From Lewinellaceae bacterium (GTDB lineage: Bacteria > Bacteroidota > Bacteroidia > Chitinophagales > Saprospiraceae), in contig JACJYB010000008.1 in assembly GCA_020636355.1 (NCBI GenBank), forward strand, positions 62,001 through 126,000: a stretch of 64,000 bases of DNA, in the 5' to 3' direction. The notes below the pieces were generated by a model, which was given only the letters and a program-made list of their open reading frames with translations, was not told the DNA's origin and searched no databases. A program made the position numbers and the translations under genes. Within the stretch, counting starts at the first letter, position 1. Each line of letters begins with the position of its first letter. This document shows positions 17,444-26,233 of this stretch, piece by piece.

Positions 17444-17926
17444 TTAATACATTTGTTTATCCTTTTTTGCATCCCATTCCTTGAACAAAGGCAGAGCCAA
17501 TGCCCTTCCCAGGGATTCCGTTGGCAAATGACGATCTCCGGGAAGCAATTGAATTTCCCGATAGATGTAGTCGTCGTCAAATCCTGCGACTGAAGCATCA
17601 TTCCGGTCTGCAGCATAGACCAATCGCGCCGGCCGTGCCCAGTAGATCGCCCCCAGACACATGGGGCATGGTTCGCAAGTGGTATAAATGGTGCATTCCG
17701 TCAGTTGATAACTTTCGAGGTGGGCGCAGGCTTCGCGTATGGCAACAATTTCTGCGTGGGCCGTAGGATCGTTGTGGGACGTTACACGGTTCATACCATG
17801 TCCGATAATCGATCCCTGATGAACCACAATGGCGCCGAATGGCCCTCCGATATTCAGGATCATGCCCCGGCGGGCAAGCGCAATGGCCTCCTGCATAAAT
17901 TCGACATCCTGTTGATTGATGGACAT
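17444..17926 (-). CDS. guaD: Guanine deaminase
   Basis: Zinc deaminase converting guanine to xanthine, of the small cytidine-deaminase-fold type found in Bacillus. From the ATG at 17926 the protein is 160 residues, close to the Bacillus enzyme. Zinc ligands are His57 (TAHAE, with Glu59 as proton shuttle), Cys87 and Cys90 (CEPCPMC). The segments IGGPFGA and GAIYWARP, and the AGFDDDYIYRE tail, are characteristic of GuaD and argue against tRNA adenosine deaminase. A longer frame to 18076 would add 50 residues with no family counterpart and would overlap the divergent gene, so it was not used. Confidence 0.92.
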   Translation of the reverse strand: MSINQQDVEFMQEAIALARRGMILNIGGPFGAIVVHQGSIIGHGMNRVTSHNDPTAHAEIVAIREACAHLESYQLTECTIYTTCEPCPMCLGAIYWARPARLVYAADRNDASVAGFDDDYIYREIQLLPGDRHLPTESLGRALALPLFKEWDAKKDKQMY

Positions 17927-18070
17927 GGATTGCTGATTTTGTTGAAAAAATGGATCCGTTAAGGATCGATAAGGTACGAAGAATAAGTTGAGCCCAACTT
18001 TCATCGATTTTCTATATTTATTCGCTCTCCGGGAGAAATCCGGCTTTTTTAACCTCTTTAGTCTCTGAAA

Positions 18071-21000
18071 ATGCACTACAGATTAACCTTGCTAATGGTT
18101 TTCGCCATTCCTTATTTTTCGATGGCCCAAACAGCCGATTCGACGGCTACCGACTCCAGTATTGTGAAAAAAGCAACCAAAGAACTACCGCTGGAGCCGA
18201 CCCGAACTTTGCATCTAAAAACCGATGAAGGCACCTGGATGAGTTTGGATGTTAGTCCTGACGGAAAATTCATCTATTTCGACTTGCTTGGAGACATTTA
18301 CCGTCTGCCGATAACCGGAGGAACTGCGGAACCGGTCCGTTCCGGAATGGCCTTTGAAACCCATCCTCGCATCAGCCCGGATGGTAAGTCCATGGTTTTT
18401 ACCTCTGACAAAAGCGGTGCCGATAACATATGGATCATGGACCTGGAATCAAAGGATGAAACGCAGATTACCAAGGACACCGATCAGAATTACGAGAGCG
18501 CAGACTGGACTCCGGACAGTAAATACATAGCAGTAGCAAAAGGAGGACGCAACTGGAAATTATACCTCTATCACCATGAAGGTGGCGGAGGCATCCAACT
18601 GGTTGACAAACCGGATAATCTTAAGATTTCCGAACCAACATTTGCCCCTGACGGCAAATTGGTCTGGTTTTCCCAACGCAATTCAGCCTGGAACTACAAT
18701 GCGCAATTGCCCCAGTACCAGCTAGGCACTTACAACCTGGAAACGGGCGAAATGACGCGTCACACCGGAAGGTACGGATCCGCCTTTGCTCCTACGCTGT
18801 CCCCGGACGGGAAATGGCTGGTCTACGGCTCACGGTACAATACCGAAACGGGGTTGGTGAAGCGGAACCTTTCAACAGGTGATGAATCCTGGCTTGCTTA
18901 TCCGGTTCAACGTGACGAACAAGAGTCCATCGCGCCACTTGGCGTTCTGCCAGGTATGGCTTTCACGCCGGACAGCAAATACCTGATCGCTTCCTACGGA
19001 GGTAAAATCCACCAAATACCCATCGAAGGCGGTGCGGCGACTGATATTCCATTTATGGTTGATAGCGATCTCGATTTCGGTCCTCAGGTACATTTCAATT
19101 ATCCCATCAAGGATGACTCTCTGATGGTTGTTAACCAGATCAGGGATCCTGCGTTATCTCCCGACGGCAGCAAACTCGCATTTACTGCATTAAATCGTTT
19201 GTATGTCATGGATTTCCCTGACGGCACCCCACAGCGGGTGACCAATCTCCAGGTAACCGAAGCAATGCCTGCCTGGTCCCCGGACAGCAAGACCATTGCA
19301 TTCAGTACCTGGGAAGGAAATGCAGGGCATATCTATACGATTTCCGCTTCAGGAGGCGCGGCCAGCCAGATAACCAATCAGTCAGGACTCTACACCGATC
19401 TGGCGTGGGATGGCCATACAAACCGCATTGCCTTTATTTATGGCCCGGCCCGGTCATATGTTCAGTCCATCGGACCGGTTGCCTTTGGCGCAAGTGAAGC
19501 CATTGCTTGGGTGCCCGCTTCCGGTGGTCCTGTCACCATCATCAAACAAGCGAATGGCCGAAGCAGGCCTCATTTCGTCAAGAGCAATGATCGTGTTTAC
19601 CTCTTTAAGGAGAGTGAAGGCCTCCTGTCCATGCGCTGGGATGGCACCGATGAAAAAACATTGGTTAAAGTGACCGGCATTACCACCTTCCCGGCCTTAC
19701 TGGAAGAAGATTGCCTCTTAACGGCCACGGCGACAGAACCTGAGCGCAAACCATCCAGTGCGGAATTGATTTTGATGGCTCCGGAAGGCGACCAGGCGCT
19801 GGCAAAGATCAATAATGACATCTATGTCATCACCATCCCTCCGGTGTTGGGCGAAACACCAAAAATCAGTGTGTCCAATCCGGATAATGCTGCATTTCCT
19901 TCGATGAAACTTACTGAGTTGGGAGGCGAATTTCCACTCTGGACAGCGGATGCTACTGAAGTTCACTTCACCCTGGGTAATGCCTATTTTCGCTATAACC
20001 TGGCCGAAGCCAAGACTTTAAAAGAAACATTGGAAAAAGAAAAGAAAGAAAAAGAGAAGGCTAAAGCTGCCGGAGAGAAAAAAGAGGAAGAGGATAAATC
20101 CGAAGAAAAGAAAGAAGAAAAGAAATACAAACCCCAGGAAATGCGCATCAAAGTGATGGTGCCTAAAGACATTCCTCATGGCCGTGTTTTGCTAAAAGGG
20201 GCACGGATTATAACCATGAATGGCGATGAGATCCTGACGCGGGGAGATGTATACATCGAAAATGCCCGCATCGTGCAGGTTGGTAAATCAGGGACGCTTA
20301 AAGTCCCTGACGGGACAAAGGTGATGGACATGAAAGGCAAAACCATCATACCCGGGTTTGTGGACACGCATGCACATATGTGGCCTGCCTGGGGCATCCA
20401 TAAGAAGCAAGTATGGAATTATGCGGCTAATTTGGCTTATGGCGTAACGACCACGAGAGACCCACAAACGGCAACAACCGATGTCTTAACCTATTCCGAT
20501 ATGGTGGATGCCGGCATGATGTTAGGTCCTCGTGTCTATTCCACCGGCCCTGGTGTGGGCTTTTGGGCTTACCGGATCACCAGCCTTGATCATGCCCGCA
20601 ATATCCTCAAGCAGTATTCGGATTATTACCACACCCAATACATAAAAATGTATCTGGTCGGTAACCGGCAGCATCGCCAATGGATTATTCAGGCTGCAAA
20701 AGAACAAGGCATTATGCCCACCACTGAGGGCGGTCTTGACTTTAAGCTGAATATGACCCAACTGCTGGATGGGTACCCCGGGCACGAACACTCTTTCCCC
20801 ATATACCCCATCTACAACGATGTGGTTCAGATGGTCGCCCAATCGCATATGGCTTATACCCCAACCTTGTTGGTTGCATATGGTGGGCCCTGGGCCGAGA
20901 ACTATTATTACGCGACGGAAAATGTGCAGGGTAATGCAAAATTAAACTACTTCACTCCGAAAGAAGAATTGGATGATAAGTCCCGGCGCCGCCCGGGATG

Positions 21001-21454
21001 GTTTATGAAAGAAGAGCATATCTTCCCACGTCATGCCGAGTTTGTGAATCACCTGGTTCAGGCTGGAGGGTTGTCGGGCATCGGTTCTCATGGCCAGCTA
21101 GAAGGCCAGGGCTATCATTGGGAACTGTGGTCCGTGGCCAGCGGTGGTATTTCGAACCACAATGCGCTAAAGGTAGCTACCATCCTCGGTGCCCGTGCAT
21201 TGGGCCTCGATCAGGAGGTCGGTAGTATTGAACCCGGTAAATTGGCAGATCTAGTCATCCTGAATGGCAATCCACTGGAAAATATTCGCCAAACCAACAC
21301 GGTTGCCTATGTGATGAAAAACGGAAGGCTCTATAATGCAGACAACCTGGCTGAAGTATATCCGGATCCAAAATCTGCTCCGGTATTCGACTGGCAGGGA
21401 GGTAACCCAGAAACGAGCCTGCCTGGCATTAAGCCTGGTAGCGGGAAAAATTAA
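18071..21454 (+). CDS. Secreted amidohydrolase with TolB-like beta-propeller
   Basis: Exported two-part enzyme of 1,127 residues. A Sec signal (ending near SMAQ) is followed by a beta-propeller of PD40/TolB-like repeats, seen as recurring SPDGK..F..D and PDSKY motifs (about residues 50-640). A strongly charged Lys/Glu linker (about 655-700) joins it to an amidohydrolase domain starting near LLKGARIITMNGDEI. The metal site GFVDTHAHMW is at about 761-770 and the closing GKLADLVILNGNPL is typical. The late metal-site region reads GIGSHGQLEGQG, as in related Bacteroidota proteins. The substrate is unknown; imidazolonepropionase- or dipeptidase-like hydrolysis is possible. It diverges from guaD. 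Confidence 0.9.
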   Translation: MHYRLTLLMVFAIPYFSMAQTADSTATDSSIVKKATKELPLEPTRTLHLKTDEGTWMSLDVSPDGKFIYFDLLGDIYRLPITGGTAEPVRSGMAFETHPRISPDGKSMVFTSDKSGADNIWIMDLESKDETQITKDTDQNYESADWTPDSKYIAVAKGGRNWKLYLYHHEGGGGIQLVDKPDNLKISEPTFAPDGKLVWFSQRNSAWNYNAQLPQYQLGTYNLETGEMTRHTGRYGSAFAPTLSPDGKWLVYGSRYNTETGLVKRNLSTGDESWLAYPVQRDEQESIAPLGVLPGMAFTPDSKYLIASYGGKIHQIPIEGGAATDIPFMVDSDLDFGPQVHFNYPIKDDSLMVVNQIRDPALSPDGSKLAFTALNRLYVMDFPDGTPQRVTNLQVTEAMPAWSPDSKTIAFSTWEGNAGHIYTISASGGAASQITNQSGLYTDLAWDGHTNRIAFIYGPARSYVQSIGPVAFGASEAIAWVPASGGPVTIIKQANGRSRPHFVKSNDRVYLFKESEGLLSMRWDGTDEKTLVKVTGITTFPALLEEDCLLTATATEPERKPSSAELILMAPEGDQALAKINNDIYVITIPPVLGETPKISVSNPDNAAFPSMKLTELGGEFPLWTADATEVHFTLGNAYFRYNLAEAKTLKETLEKEKKEKEKAKAAGEKKEEEDKSEEKKEEKKYKPQEMRIKVMVPKDIPHGRVLLKGARIITMNGDEILTRGDVYIENARIVQVGKSGTLKVPDGTKVMDMKGKTIIPGFVDTHAHMWPAWGIHKKQVWNYAANLAYGVTTTRDPQTATTDVLTYSDMVDAGMMLGPRVYSTGPGVGFWAYRITSLDHARNILKQYSDYYHTQYIKMYLVGNRQHRQWIIQAAKEQGIMPTTEGGLDFKLNMTQLLDGYPGHEHSFPIYPIYNDVVQMVAQSHMAYTPTLLVAYGGPWAENYYYATENVQGNAKLNYFTPKEELDDKSRRRPGWFMKEEHIFPRHAEFVNHLVQAGGLSGIGSHGQLEGQGYHWELWSVASGGISNHNALKVATILGARALGLDQEVGSIEPGKLADLVILNGNPLENIRQTNTVAYVMKNGRLYNADNLAEVYPDPKSAPVFDWQGGNPETSLPGIKPGSGKN

Positions 21455-21549
21455 TTGTGATCATCAAATTGTTAAAATATACTTAAACCGGCAAACCATT
21501 CGTTCGCTTTTGAGTTAACTATCACAACTTTAACCTATTAACAAAAGAA

Positions 21550-22086
21550 ATGAACATGAAGAAATTTGCCTATCTATTTGCGTTGGCTCTGATGGCCTAC
21601 CTCACACCAGTTCAAGCACAGGACAAACCGATGCCCAGCCCAACATCAAAAGTTGAACAGAAAGCTGGAACAACGGACATTACCATCGAGTATTCCCGCC
21701 CAGGAGTTAAAGACCGTAAGGTCTTCGCTGCAGATGGTCTGGTACCTTATGGCAAGCTGTGGCGTACCGGCGCAAATGGTGCCACCAAAATTACCTTCAG
21801 CAAAGATGTTATGGTAGAAGGTAAGTCATTGCCGGCAGGATCCTATGCCATCCTAACCAGCCCGACGGCGTCCGAGTGGACCGTTAATTTCTACAAATTC
21901 AATGAAAGCGGTTTTAACGCTTACATGGAGAAAACGCCGGATTTAAGCGTTATGGTTAAGCCGGAAATGTTAAATCTCGCATGCGAAAGCTTTTTGATCA
22001 CATTGAATGATTTGCGGGACGATTCAGCGACCCTGCAATTCATCTGGGACAAGACCGTCGTTCCGGTTAAACTGGGACTGAAATAA
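21550..22086 (+). CDS. DUF2911 domain-containing secreted protein
   Basis: Exported protein of unknown role, common in Bacteroidota. The 178 residues comprise a signal peptide (to about YLTPVQAQ) and one DUF2911 domain with the family sequence ITIEYSRPGVKDRKVF, then GLVPYGKLWRTGANGATKI and LPAGSYAI. An alternative ATG six bases later gives the same mature protein. It sits 95 bases after the amidohydrolase and is closed by a strong terminator, so it may be its own unit or the end of the amidohydrolase unit. Confidence 0.9.
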   Translation: MNMKKFAYLFALALMAYLTPVQAQDKPMPSPTSKVEQKAGTTDITIEYSRPGVKDRKVFAADGLVPYGKLWRTGANGATKITFSKDVMVEGKSLPAGSYAILTSPTASEWTVNFYKFNESGFNAYMEKTPDLSVMVKPEMLNLACESFLITLNDLRDDSATLQFIWDKTVVPVKLGLK

Positions 22087-22112
22087 AAATCGATTTTTTC
22101 GAAATGAATAAT

Positions 22113-22156
22113 CATTGGGCTACCGGATCCGTTTCCAGTAGCCCAATGTGTTTTTT
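22113..22156 (+). terminator. Intrinsic terminator after the DUF2911 gene
   Basis: An 11-base perfect stem CATTGGGCTAC (22113-22123) / GTAGCCCAATG (22138-22148) is followed by TG and six T. Confidence 0.9.
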
Positions 22157-22201
22157 ATGACCTACCTTTCGGTGATAAACTGCAATTAATTCCCAGCCAT
22201 T

Positions 22202-23314
22202 ATGATCCTTGGTTTTGATGCCAAACGTTTGTTTCACAACACCAGCGGATTGGGTAATTACAGCCGAACCCTACTGCGTGACTTAAGTGTTTACCACCCT
22301 GAAAACAGTTACCATTTGTTTACCCCTTCGATGGCTAATCACCAGTGGGTACAGCCTTTTTTACAGCCTCCTTTCCAGTCACATTATCCGGAAAGAAAGA
22401 CCTGGTGGTGGCGTTCATTTACCCTACCCTCCAGCTTTCCGCCCGATTTACAGGTTTACCATGGATTAAGCCACGAGCTGCCATTTACCATCCACCAGAG
22501 CAGCGTGAAAAAAATTGTAACCATTCACGATTTGATCTACCGGCATTTCCCCCAGGATTTTCCACTACCGGACCGGATCACCTACGAACGTAAAATACAG
22601 TATGCGCTTAAAACAGCCGACTATGTGGTCGCAATCAGCGAACATACCCGTCAGGATGTCCTGGCCCATTTTCCCGTCTCACCCGATCGAGTACGGGTCA
22701 TCCATCAATCCGTACTACCTCTATTCAGGGATGCCCCGTCGCCGGACCTGGTAGCAAAAGCCCGGCGACATTACCAGTTACCAGAAATGTATCTGCTTTA
22801 TGTCGGTGCCCTTTCCCACCGAAAAAATGCACTCCTGATGCTGCAGGCATTGTCGGCAAACCGGAATCTGGATATCCCCATGGTAATCGTAGGTAAAGGC
22901 AAGCACTACGAACACAAATGCAGAAAATATGTTTCTGATCATAAGTTGGATAATCGGGTCATCTGGTTGGGCCACGTAGCCCCTGATCAGGTCCCCCTTT
23001 TGATGAAGGGCGCATCAGCAGTGATCTACCCTTCCCTTTACGAGGGTTTTGGACTTCCGGTATTGGAGAGCATTATGTTGGATGTTCCGGTAGTAACTAC
23101 CCGGGAGAGTGCACTGACGGAAGCAGGGGGAGATCTGGCCTATTATATTAGTGGCAGAGATCCCGGAGAACTCGCTGAGGTAACCTTGAAAGCGGTGTCT
23201 TCAAACCGTACGGAAGATTATAACGAACGGAAATTGAGGCACTTGGCCCAATTTGATGCAGCTAAAGTAGCCGGTCAGTGGAGCCATCTTTACCAACAGG
23301 TAATTGACGATTAA
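22202..23314 (+). CDS. Glycosyltransferase family 4 (GT-B fold)
   Basis: Retaining sugar-nucleotide-dependent transferase of the mannosyltransferase-like GT4 group, 370 residues, cytoplasmic. The N-terminal acceptor half starts with FDAKRLFHNTSGLGNYSR. The donor half has LLYVGALSHRKN (about residues 198-210) and the E-x7-E motif in YEGFGLPVLESIML (about 280). Donor and acceptor are unknown; a role in polysaccharide or glycolipid assembly is likely by family. It lies between a terminator and the promoter of ahcY, so it seems to be transcribed alone. A possible -7 box TACCTTTC is near 22163. Confidence 0.9.
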   Translation: MILGFDAKRLFHNTSGLGNYSRTLLRDLSVYHPENSYHLFTPSMANHQWVQPFLQPPFQSHYPERKTWWWRSFTLPSSFPPDLQVYHGLSHELPFTIHQSSVKKIVTIHDLIYRHFPQDFPLPDRITYERKIQYALKTADYVVAISEHTRQDVLAHFPVSPDRVRVIHQSVLPLFRDAPSPDLVAKARRHYQLPEMYLLYVGALSHRKNALLMLQALSANRNLDIPMVIVGKGKHYEHKCRKYVSDHKLDNRVIWLGHVAPDQVPLLMKGASAVIYPSLYEGFGLPVLESIMLDVPVVTTRESALTEAGGDLAYYISGRDPGELAEVTLKAVSSNRTEDYNERKLRHLAQFDAAKVAGQWSHLYQQVIDD

Positions 23315-23335
23315 CTGCTGAACTTCGTATCTTGC
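23304..23335 (+). promoter_or_regulatory. Probable ahcY promoter
   Basis: TTG (23304-23306) as -33 and TATCTTGC (23328-23335) as -7 are separated by 21 bases, close to the Bacteroidota consensus (one mismatch in the -7 box). It overlaps the end of the glycosyltransferase gene and lies 40 bases before the ahcY ATG. Confidence 0.45.
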
Positions 23336-23375
23336 GCCATCTTTGTTAAAAACCGTTGATATTAAAAAATATAAT

Positions 23376-24689
23376 ATGCAAACCGTAGAACAAAAACCGG
23401 CTTATAAAGTAAAAGACCTGACCCTGGCAAGTTGGGGTCGGAAAGAAATCGAGCTTGCCGAGGCGGAAATGCCCGGATTAATTTCACTTAGAGAAGAATT
23501 CGGAGCAAGTAAACCACTGACCGGGGCACGCATTGCCGGCTGTCTGCATATGACCATCCAGACAGCAGTACTCATCGAGACGCTGGTTGAGCTTGGTGCT
23601 GAGGTTAGCTGGTCATCCTGCAACATCTTCAGTACCCAGGATCATGCTGCAGCCGCTATTGCTGCGACCGGCATTCCTGTTTTTGCCTGGAAAGGTATGA
23701 CCGAGGAAGAATACGAATGGTGTATTGAACAGACCCTATTCGCTTTCAAGGATGGCAAACCGCTCAATATGATACTTGATGACGGAGGAGACCTGACCAA
23801 TATCGTTCTGGACCGCTATCCTGAACTGGTTCAACATATCCGGGGAATCAGTGAAGAAACCACCACAGGTGTCCATCGCCTCTATGAGCGCGAAAAGAAA
23901 GGAACCCTATCCATGCCTGCAATCAATGTCAACGACAGCGTCACCAAGTCAAAGTTTGATAACAAATACGGATGTCGCGAAAGTGCTGTGGATGCTATCC
24001 GCCGGGCTACCGACATTATGATGGCTGGTAAAGTAGCGGTTGTGGCAGGATACGGCGACGTCGGCAAAGGCACAGCAGCTTCCCTTCGTGGAGCCGGTTG
24101 CCGCGTTATTGTCACCGAAATCGACCCCATCTGTGCTTTGCAAGCAGCTATGGATGGCTATGAAGTAAAGAAAATGGTCAATGCCGCCCCGGAAGCCAAC
24201 ATCATCATCACCGCAACCGGTTGTAAAAAAGTGTTGGCTGAAGAGCATTTCCGTCTCCTGAAAGATAAGACCATCGTATGCAACATTGGCCATTTCGACA
24301 ATGAGCTGGATATGGCCTGGTTGAACAAAAACTACGGTAAAACAAAGGATACCATCAAACCGCAAGTTGACAAGTATACCATTGATGGAAATGACATTAT
24401 CGTATTGGCCGAAGGACGTCTGGTAAATCTGGGTTGCGCTACCGGCCACCCCAGTTTCGTTATGTCCAACTCCTTTACCAATCAGGTACTGGCTCAAATG
24501 GAGCTTTGGAATAACCACGATCAGTATGAAAACAAGGTATACACCCTTCCCAAGCACCTGGACGAGAAAGTAGCTAATCTGCATCTTGCCAAAATAGGTG
24601 TAGAGTTGGATGTACTTAGTACAGACCAGGCTGAATACATCGGAGTTACACCCGAAGGCCCCTTTAAGCCCGACTATTACCGCTATTGA
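23376..24689 (+). CDS. ahcY: S-adenosylhomocysteine hydrolase
   Basis: Splits S-adenosylhomocysteine into adenosine and homocysteine, keeping methyltransferases active; NAD is a tightly bound cofactor. The 437-residue protein from the ATG at 23376 has HMTIQTAVLIETL, the SSCNIFSTQDHAAAAIA block, the NAD site VAGYGDVGKGTAASLRGAG, and the closing KPDYYRY tail of the family. A TTG 33 bases upstream is in frame but adds a non-family extension. It is followed by a long perfect hairpin and then the HupE-like gene. Confidence 0.97.
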   Translation: MQTVEQKPAYKVKDLTLASWGRKEIELAEAEMPGLISLREEFGASKPLTGARIAGCLHMTIQTAVLIETLVELGAEVSWSSCNIFSTQDHAAAAIAATGIPVFAWKGMTEEEYEWCIEQTLFAFKDGKPLNMILDDGGDLTNIVLDRYPELVQHIRGISEETTTGVHRLYEREKKGTLSMPAINVNDSVTKSKFDNKYGCRESAVDAIRRATDIMMAGKVAVVAGYGDVGKGTAASLRGAGCRVIVTEIDPICALQAAMDGYEVKKMVNAAPEANIIITATGCKKVLAEEHFRLLKDKTIVCNIGHFDNELDMAWLNKNYGKTKDTIKPQVDKYTIDGNDIIVLAEGRLVNLGCATGHPSFVMSNSFTNQVLAQMELWNNHDQYENKVYTLPKHLDEKVANLHLAKIGVELDVLSTDQAEYIGVTPEGPFKPDYYRY

Positions 24690-24701
24690 AAAGCTTTCAA
24701 G

Positions 24702-24741
24702 CCGGCGAAACCAGAGCAATGCCAGTTCCTGGTTTCGCCGG
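24702..24741 (+). terminator. Hairpin terminator after ahcY
   Basis: A 13-base perfect stem CCGGCGAAACCAG (24702-24714) / CTGGTTTCGCCGG (24729-24741) begins 12 bases after the ahcY stop. The tail is only moderately T-rich (TCTTCATATTTTG), so termination may be partial. Confidence 0.7.
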
Positions 24742-24767
24742 TCTTCATATTTTGAAATGGAATTCGT

Positions 24768-25367
24768 GTGGAAAGTGCTTTCTTGTTTTACCTACGATTA
24801 GGTCTTGATCACATCGCGGATGTCCATGCCTACGACCACATTGTTTTTATTGTTGCGCTTTGCGCCATATACAGCCTGAATCAGTGGAGGCAAGTTGCCA
24901 TTCTGGTAACCGCCTTTACCATTGGTCACTCCATTACCCTGGCATTGGCAGCCCTCAGCGTTATCAAGGTCCCCAGCGCGTTGATCGAGTTTCTAATCCC
25001 GGTTACCATATTTATTACCAGTGCTTACAATATTGCCAGAAAGCCAAGCACCCAGGACAATCACCGGATCACTCTTAACTATTTTATGGCCTTGTTTTTC
25101 GGACTCATACATGGCATGGGATTTTCCAACTACTTCAGAAGCCTGATGGGCCGGGAGGAAAGTGTGGTCAAACCATTATTCGCCTTTAACCTCGGCATTG
25201 AAGCAGGTCAATTGATGATCGTCAGTGTCATCCTGCTCTTGTCTTATCTATTCCTCAACCGCCTGCAGGTAAACAAAAAGGACTGGACGCAGGTGATCTC
25301 CGGGGCAACGGCAGGCATTGCTTTTATTCTGATGTTGGAAACCTTTGAAGCTTTAATAGGAAACTAA
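24768..25367 (+). CDS. HupE/UreJ family membrane protein
   Basis: Integral membrane protein of 199 residues with about six helices, related to the HupE/UreJ family, whose studied members move nickel or cobalt. Histidines likely to bind metal are in GLDHIADVHAYDH (about residues 12-24), FTIGHSITL and LIHGMGFSNYF. The start is a GTG at 24768, since the only nearby ATG is out of frame. It is 27 bases upstream of a DUF6702 gene, a frequent partner in Bacteroidota. No urease or hydrogenase gene is present, so the transported metal and the enzyme served are unknown. Confidence 0.82.
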   Translation: MESAFLFYLRLGLDHIADVHAYDHIVFIVALCAIYSLNQWRQVAILVTAFTIGHSITLALAALSVIKVPSALIEFLIPVTIFITSAYNIARKPSTQDNHRITLNYFMALFFGLIHGMGFSNYFRSLMGREESVVKPLFAFNLGIEAGQLMIVSVILLLSYLFLNRLQVNKKDWTQVISGATAGIAFILMLETFEALIGN

Positions 25368-25394
25368 TTTTTAAGTGGGAAACTTAATAGGTAT

Positions 25395-25919
25395 ATGAAC
25401 TTGCCTTTACTATTAATCGGTGTCATCGCCGGATGGTGGATTCCGGGTGAATTTTCCGAGGCGACCTTCCACGATCTGCACATTTCCAAGACTGAATTGG
25501 CTTATAATCCGGAGGATCAAGCCATTCAAATGAGTCTCCACATCTTTACAGACGATTTGGAGCGGGGCATCGAGGCCATGAATGGCGCTACAGATCTGAA
25601 GATCTCCACCGAACATGAAAAGGAGGAGGCTACCCAGTGGATTTACGATTATCTGTCTACCCACCTCCAGCTCACGATAGACGGTGAGCGACGAGCTTTC
25701 GACTGGGTAGGCAAAGAGCCCACCCCGGACTACCAGGCTGTATGGATTTACCTGGAAATTCCCGGGATCCCCGCCGTACAGGATTTAGAAGTACGTTATG
25801 ATGTGTTGATGGAGTTGTACGATGACCAGCGCAATATTCTGATGGTCATGGATCCGCAGGGCAAACGCACCTATCATTTATTTGAACCGAAACAAAAGAC
25901 GGTCGAAATCCATTTTTGA
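25395..25919 (+). CDS. DUF6702 family exported protein
   Basis: A 174-residue exported protein of unknown function. The hydrophobic N-terminus (MNLPLLLIGVIAGWW) looks like a signal or anchor. The body has the pattern HDLHISKTELAYNPEDQAIQ and later YDVLMELYDDQRNIL, matching DUF6702 proteins that are often found beside HupE-like genes. It is followed by yidD with one base between the stop and the ATG. A role in metal handling at the membrane is a guess from context only. Confidence 0.8.
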   Translation: MNLPLLLIGVIAGWWIPGEFSEATFHDLHISKTELAYNPEDQAIQMSLHIFTDDLERGIEAMNGATDLKISTEHEKEEATQWIYDYLSTHLQLTIDGERRAFDWVGKEPTPDYQAVWIYLEIPGIPAVQDLEVRYDVLMELYDDQRNILMVMDPQGKRTYHLFEPKQKTVEIHF

Positions 25920-25920
25920 C

Positions 25921-26199
25921 ATGTTTAAGAAAATATTCATATTCCCTATCCGCATGTATCAATTGCTGATATCTCCCTGGCTGGGTCAAAACTGCAGGTA
26001 TACGCCTACGTGTTCTCATTATGCCGTGGAGGCCATTCAGGAGTGGGGTGTATTTAAAGGCATCTGGCTAGGGATGAAGCGGATATCGAGGTGTCATCCA
26101 TGGGGTGGTCACGGGTATGACCCGGTACCAAAAAAAGAAGGTGCAGCTACTTCAAGCCGCACCTTTAACGCCCAAAGAGATGATGATAACCGCTTATAA
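25921..26199 (+). CDS. yidD: Membrane protein insertion efficiency factor YidD
   Basis: Small peripheral membrane protein that helps YidC insert proteins into the inner membrane. The core matches the family: LLISPWLGQNCRYTPTCSHY (about 15-34), then GIWLGMKRISRCHPWGGHGYDPVP, with the conserved cysteines. The ATG at 25921 is chosen because it gives the standard N-terminus; an upstream in-frame start lies inside the DUF6702 gene. The last ~20 residues are a polar tail whose DNA also forms a hairpin that fits a terminator for the opposite strand. The usual partners rnpA and yidC are not next to it. Confidence 0.95.
   Translation: MFKKIFIFPIRMYQLLISPWLGQNCRYTPTCSHYAVEAIQEWGVFKGIWLGMKRISRCHPWGGHGYDPVPKKEGAATSSRTFNAQRDDDNRL
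26130..26163 (-). terminator. Terminator of the sigma factor gene, inside yidD
   Basis: GGTGC-A-GCT (26140-26148) pairs with AGC-C-GCACC (26155-26163) around a six-base loop. On the minus strand it is followed by TTCTTTTTT (26138-26130), a good U-tract. It lies in the 3' end of the yidD coding sequence, about 70 bases beyond the sigma factor stop. Confidence 0.65.
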
Positions 26200-26233
26200 A
26201 AGTGCTAGGGTTATTTCATTTATCTGCACCTCC

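Noticed and set aside
23949..24719. 256-codon open frame opposite ahcY
   Set aside because: Entirely antisense to a highly conserved gene; explained by codon bias.
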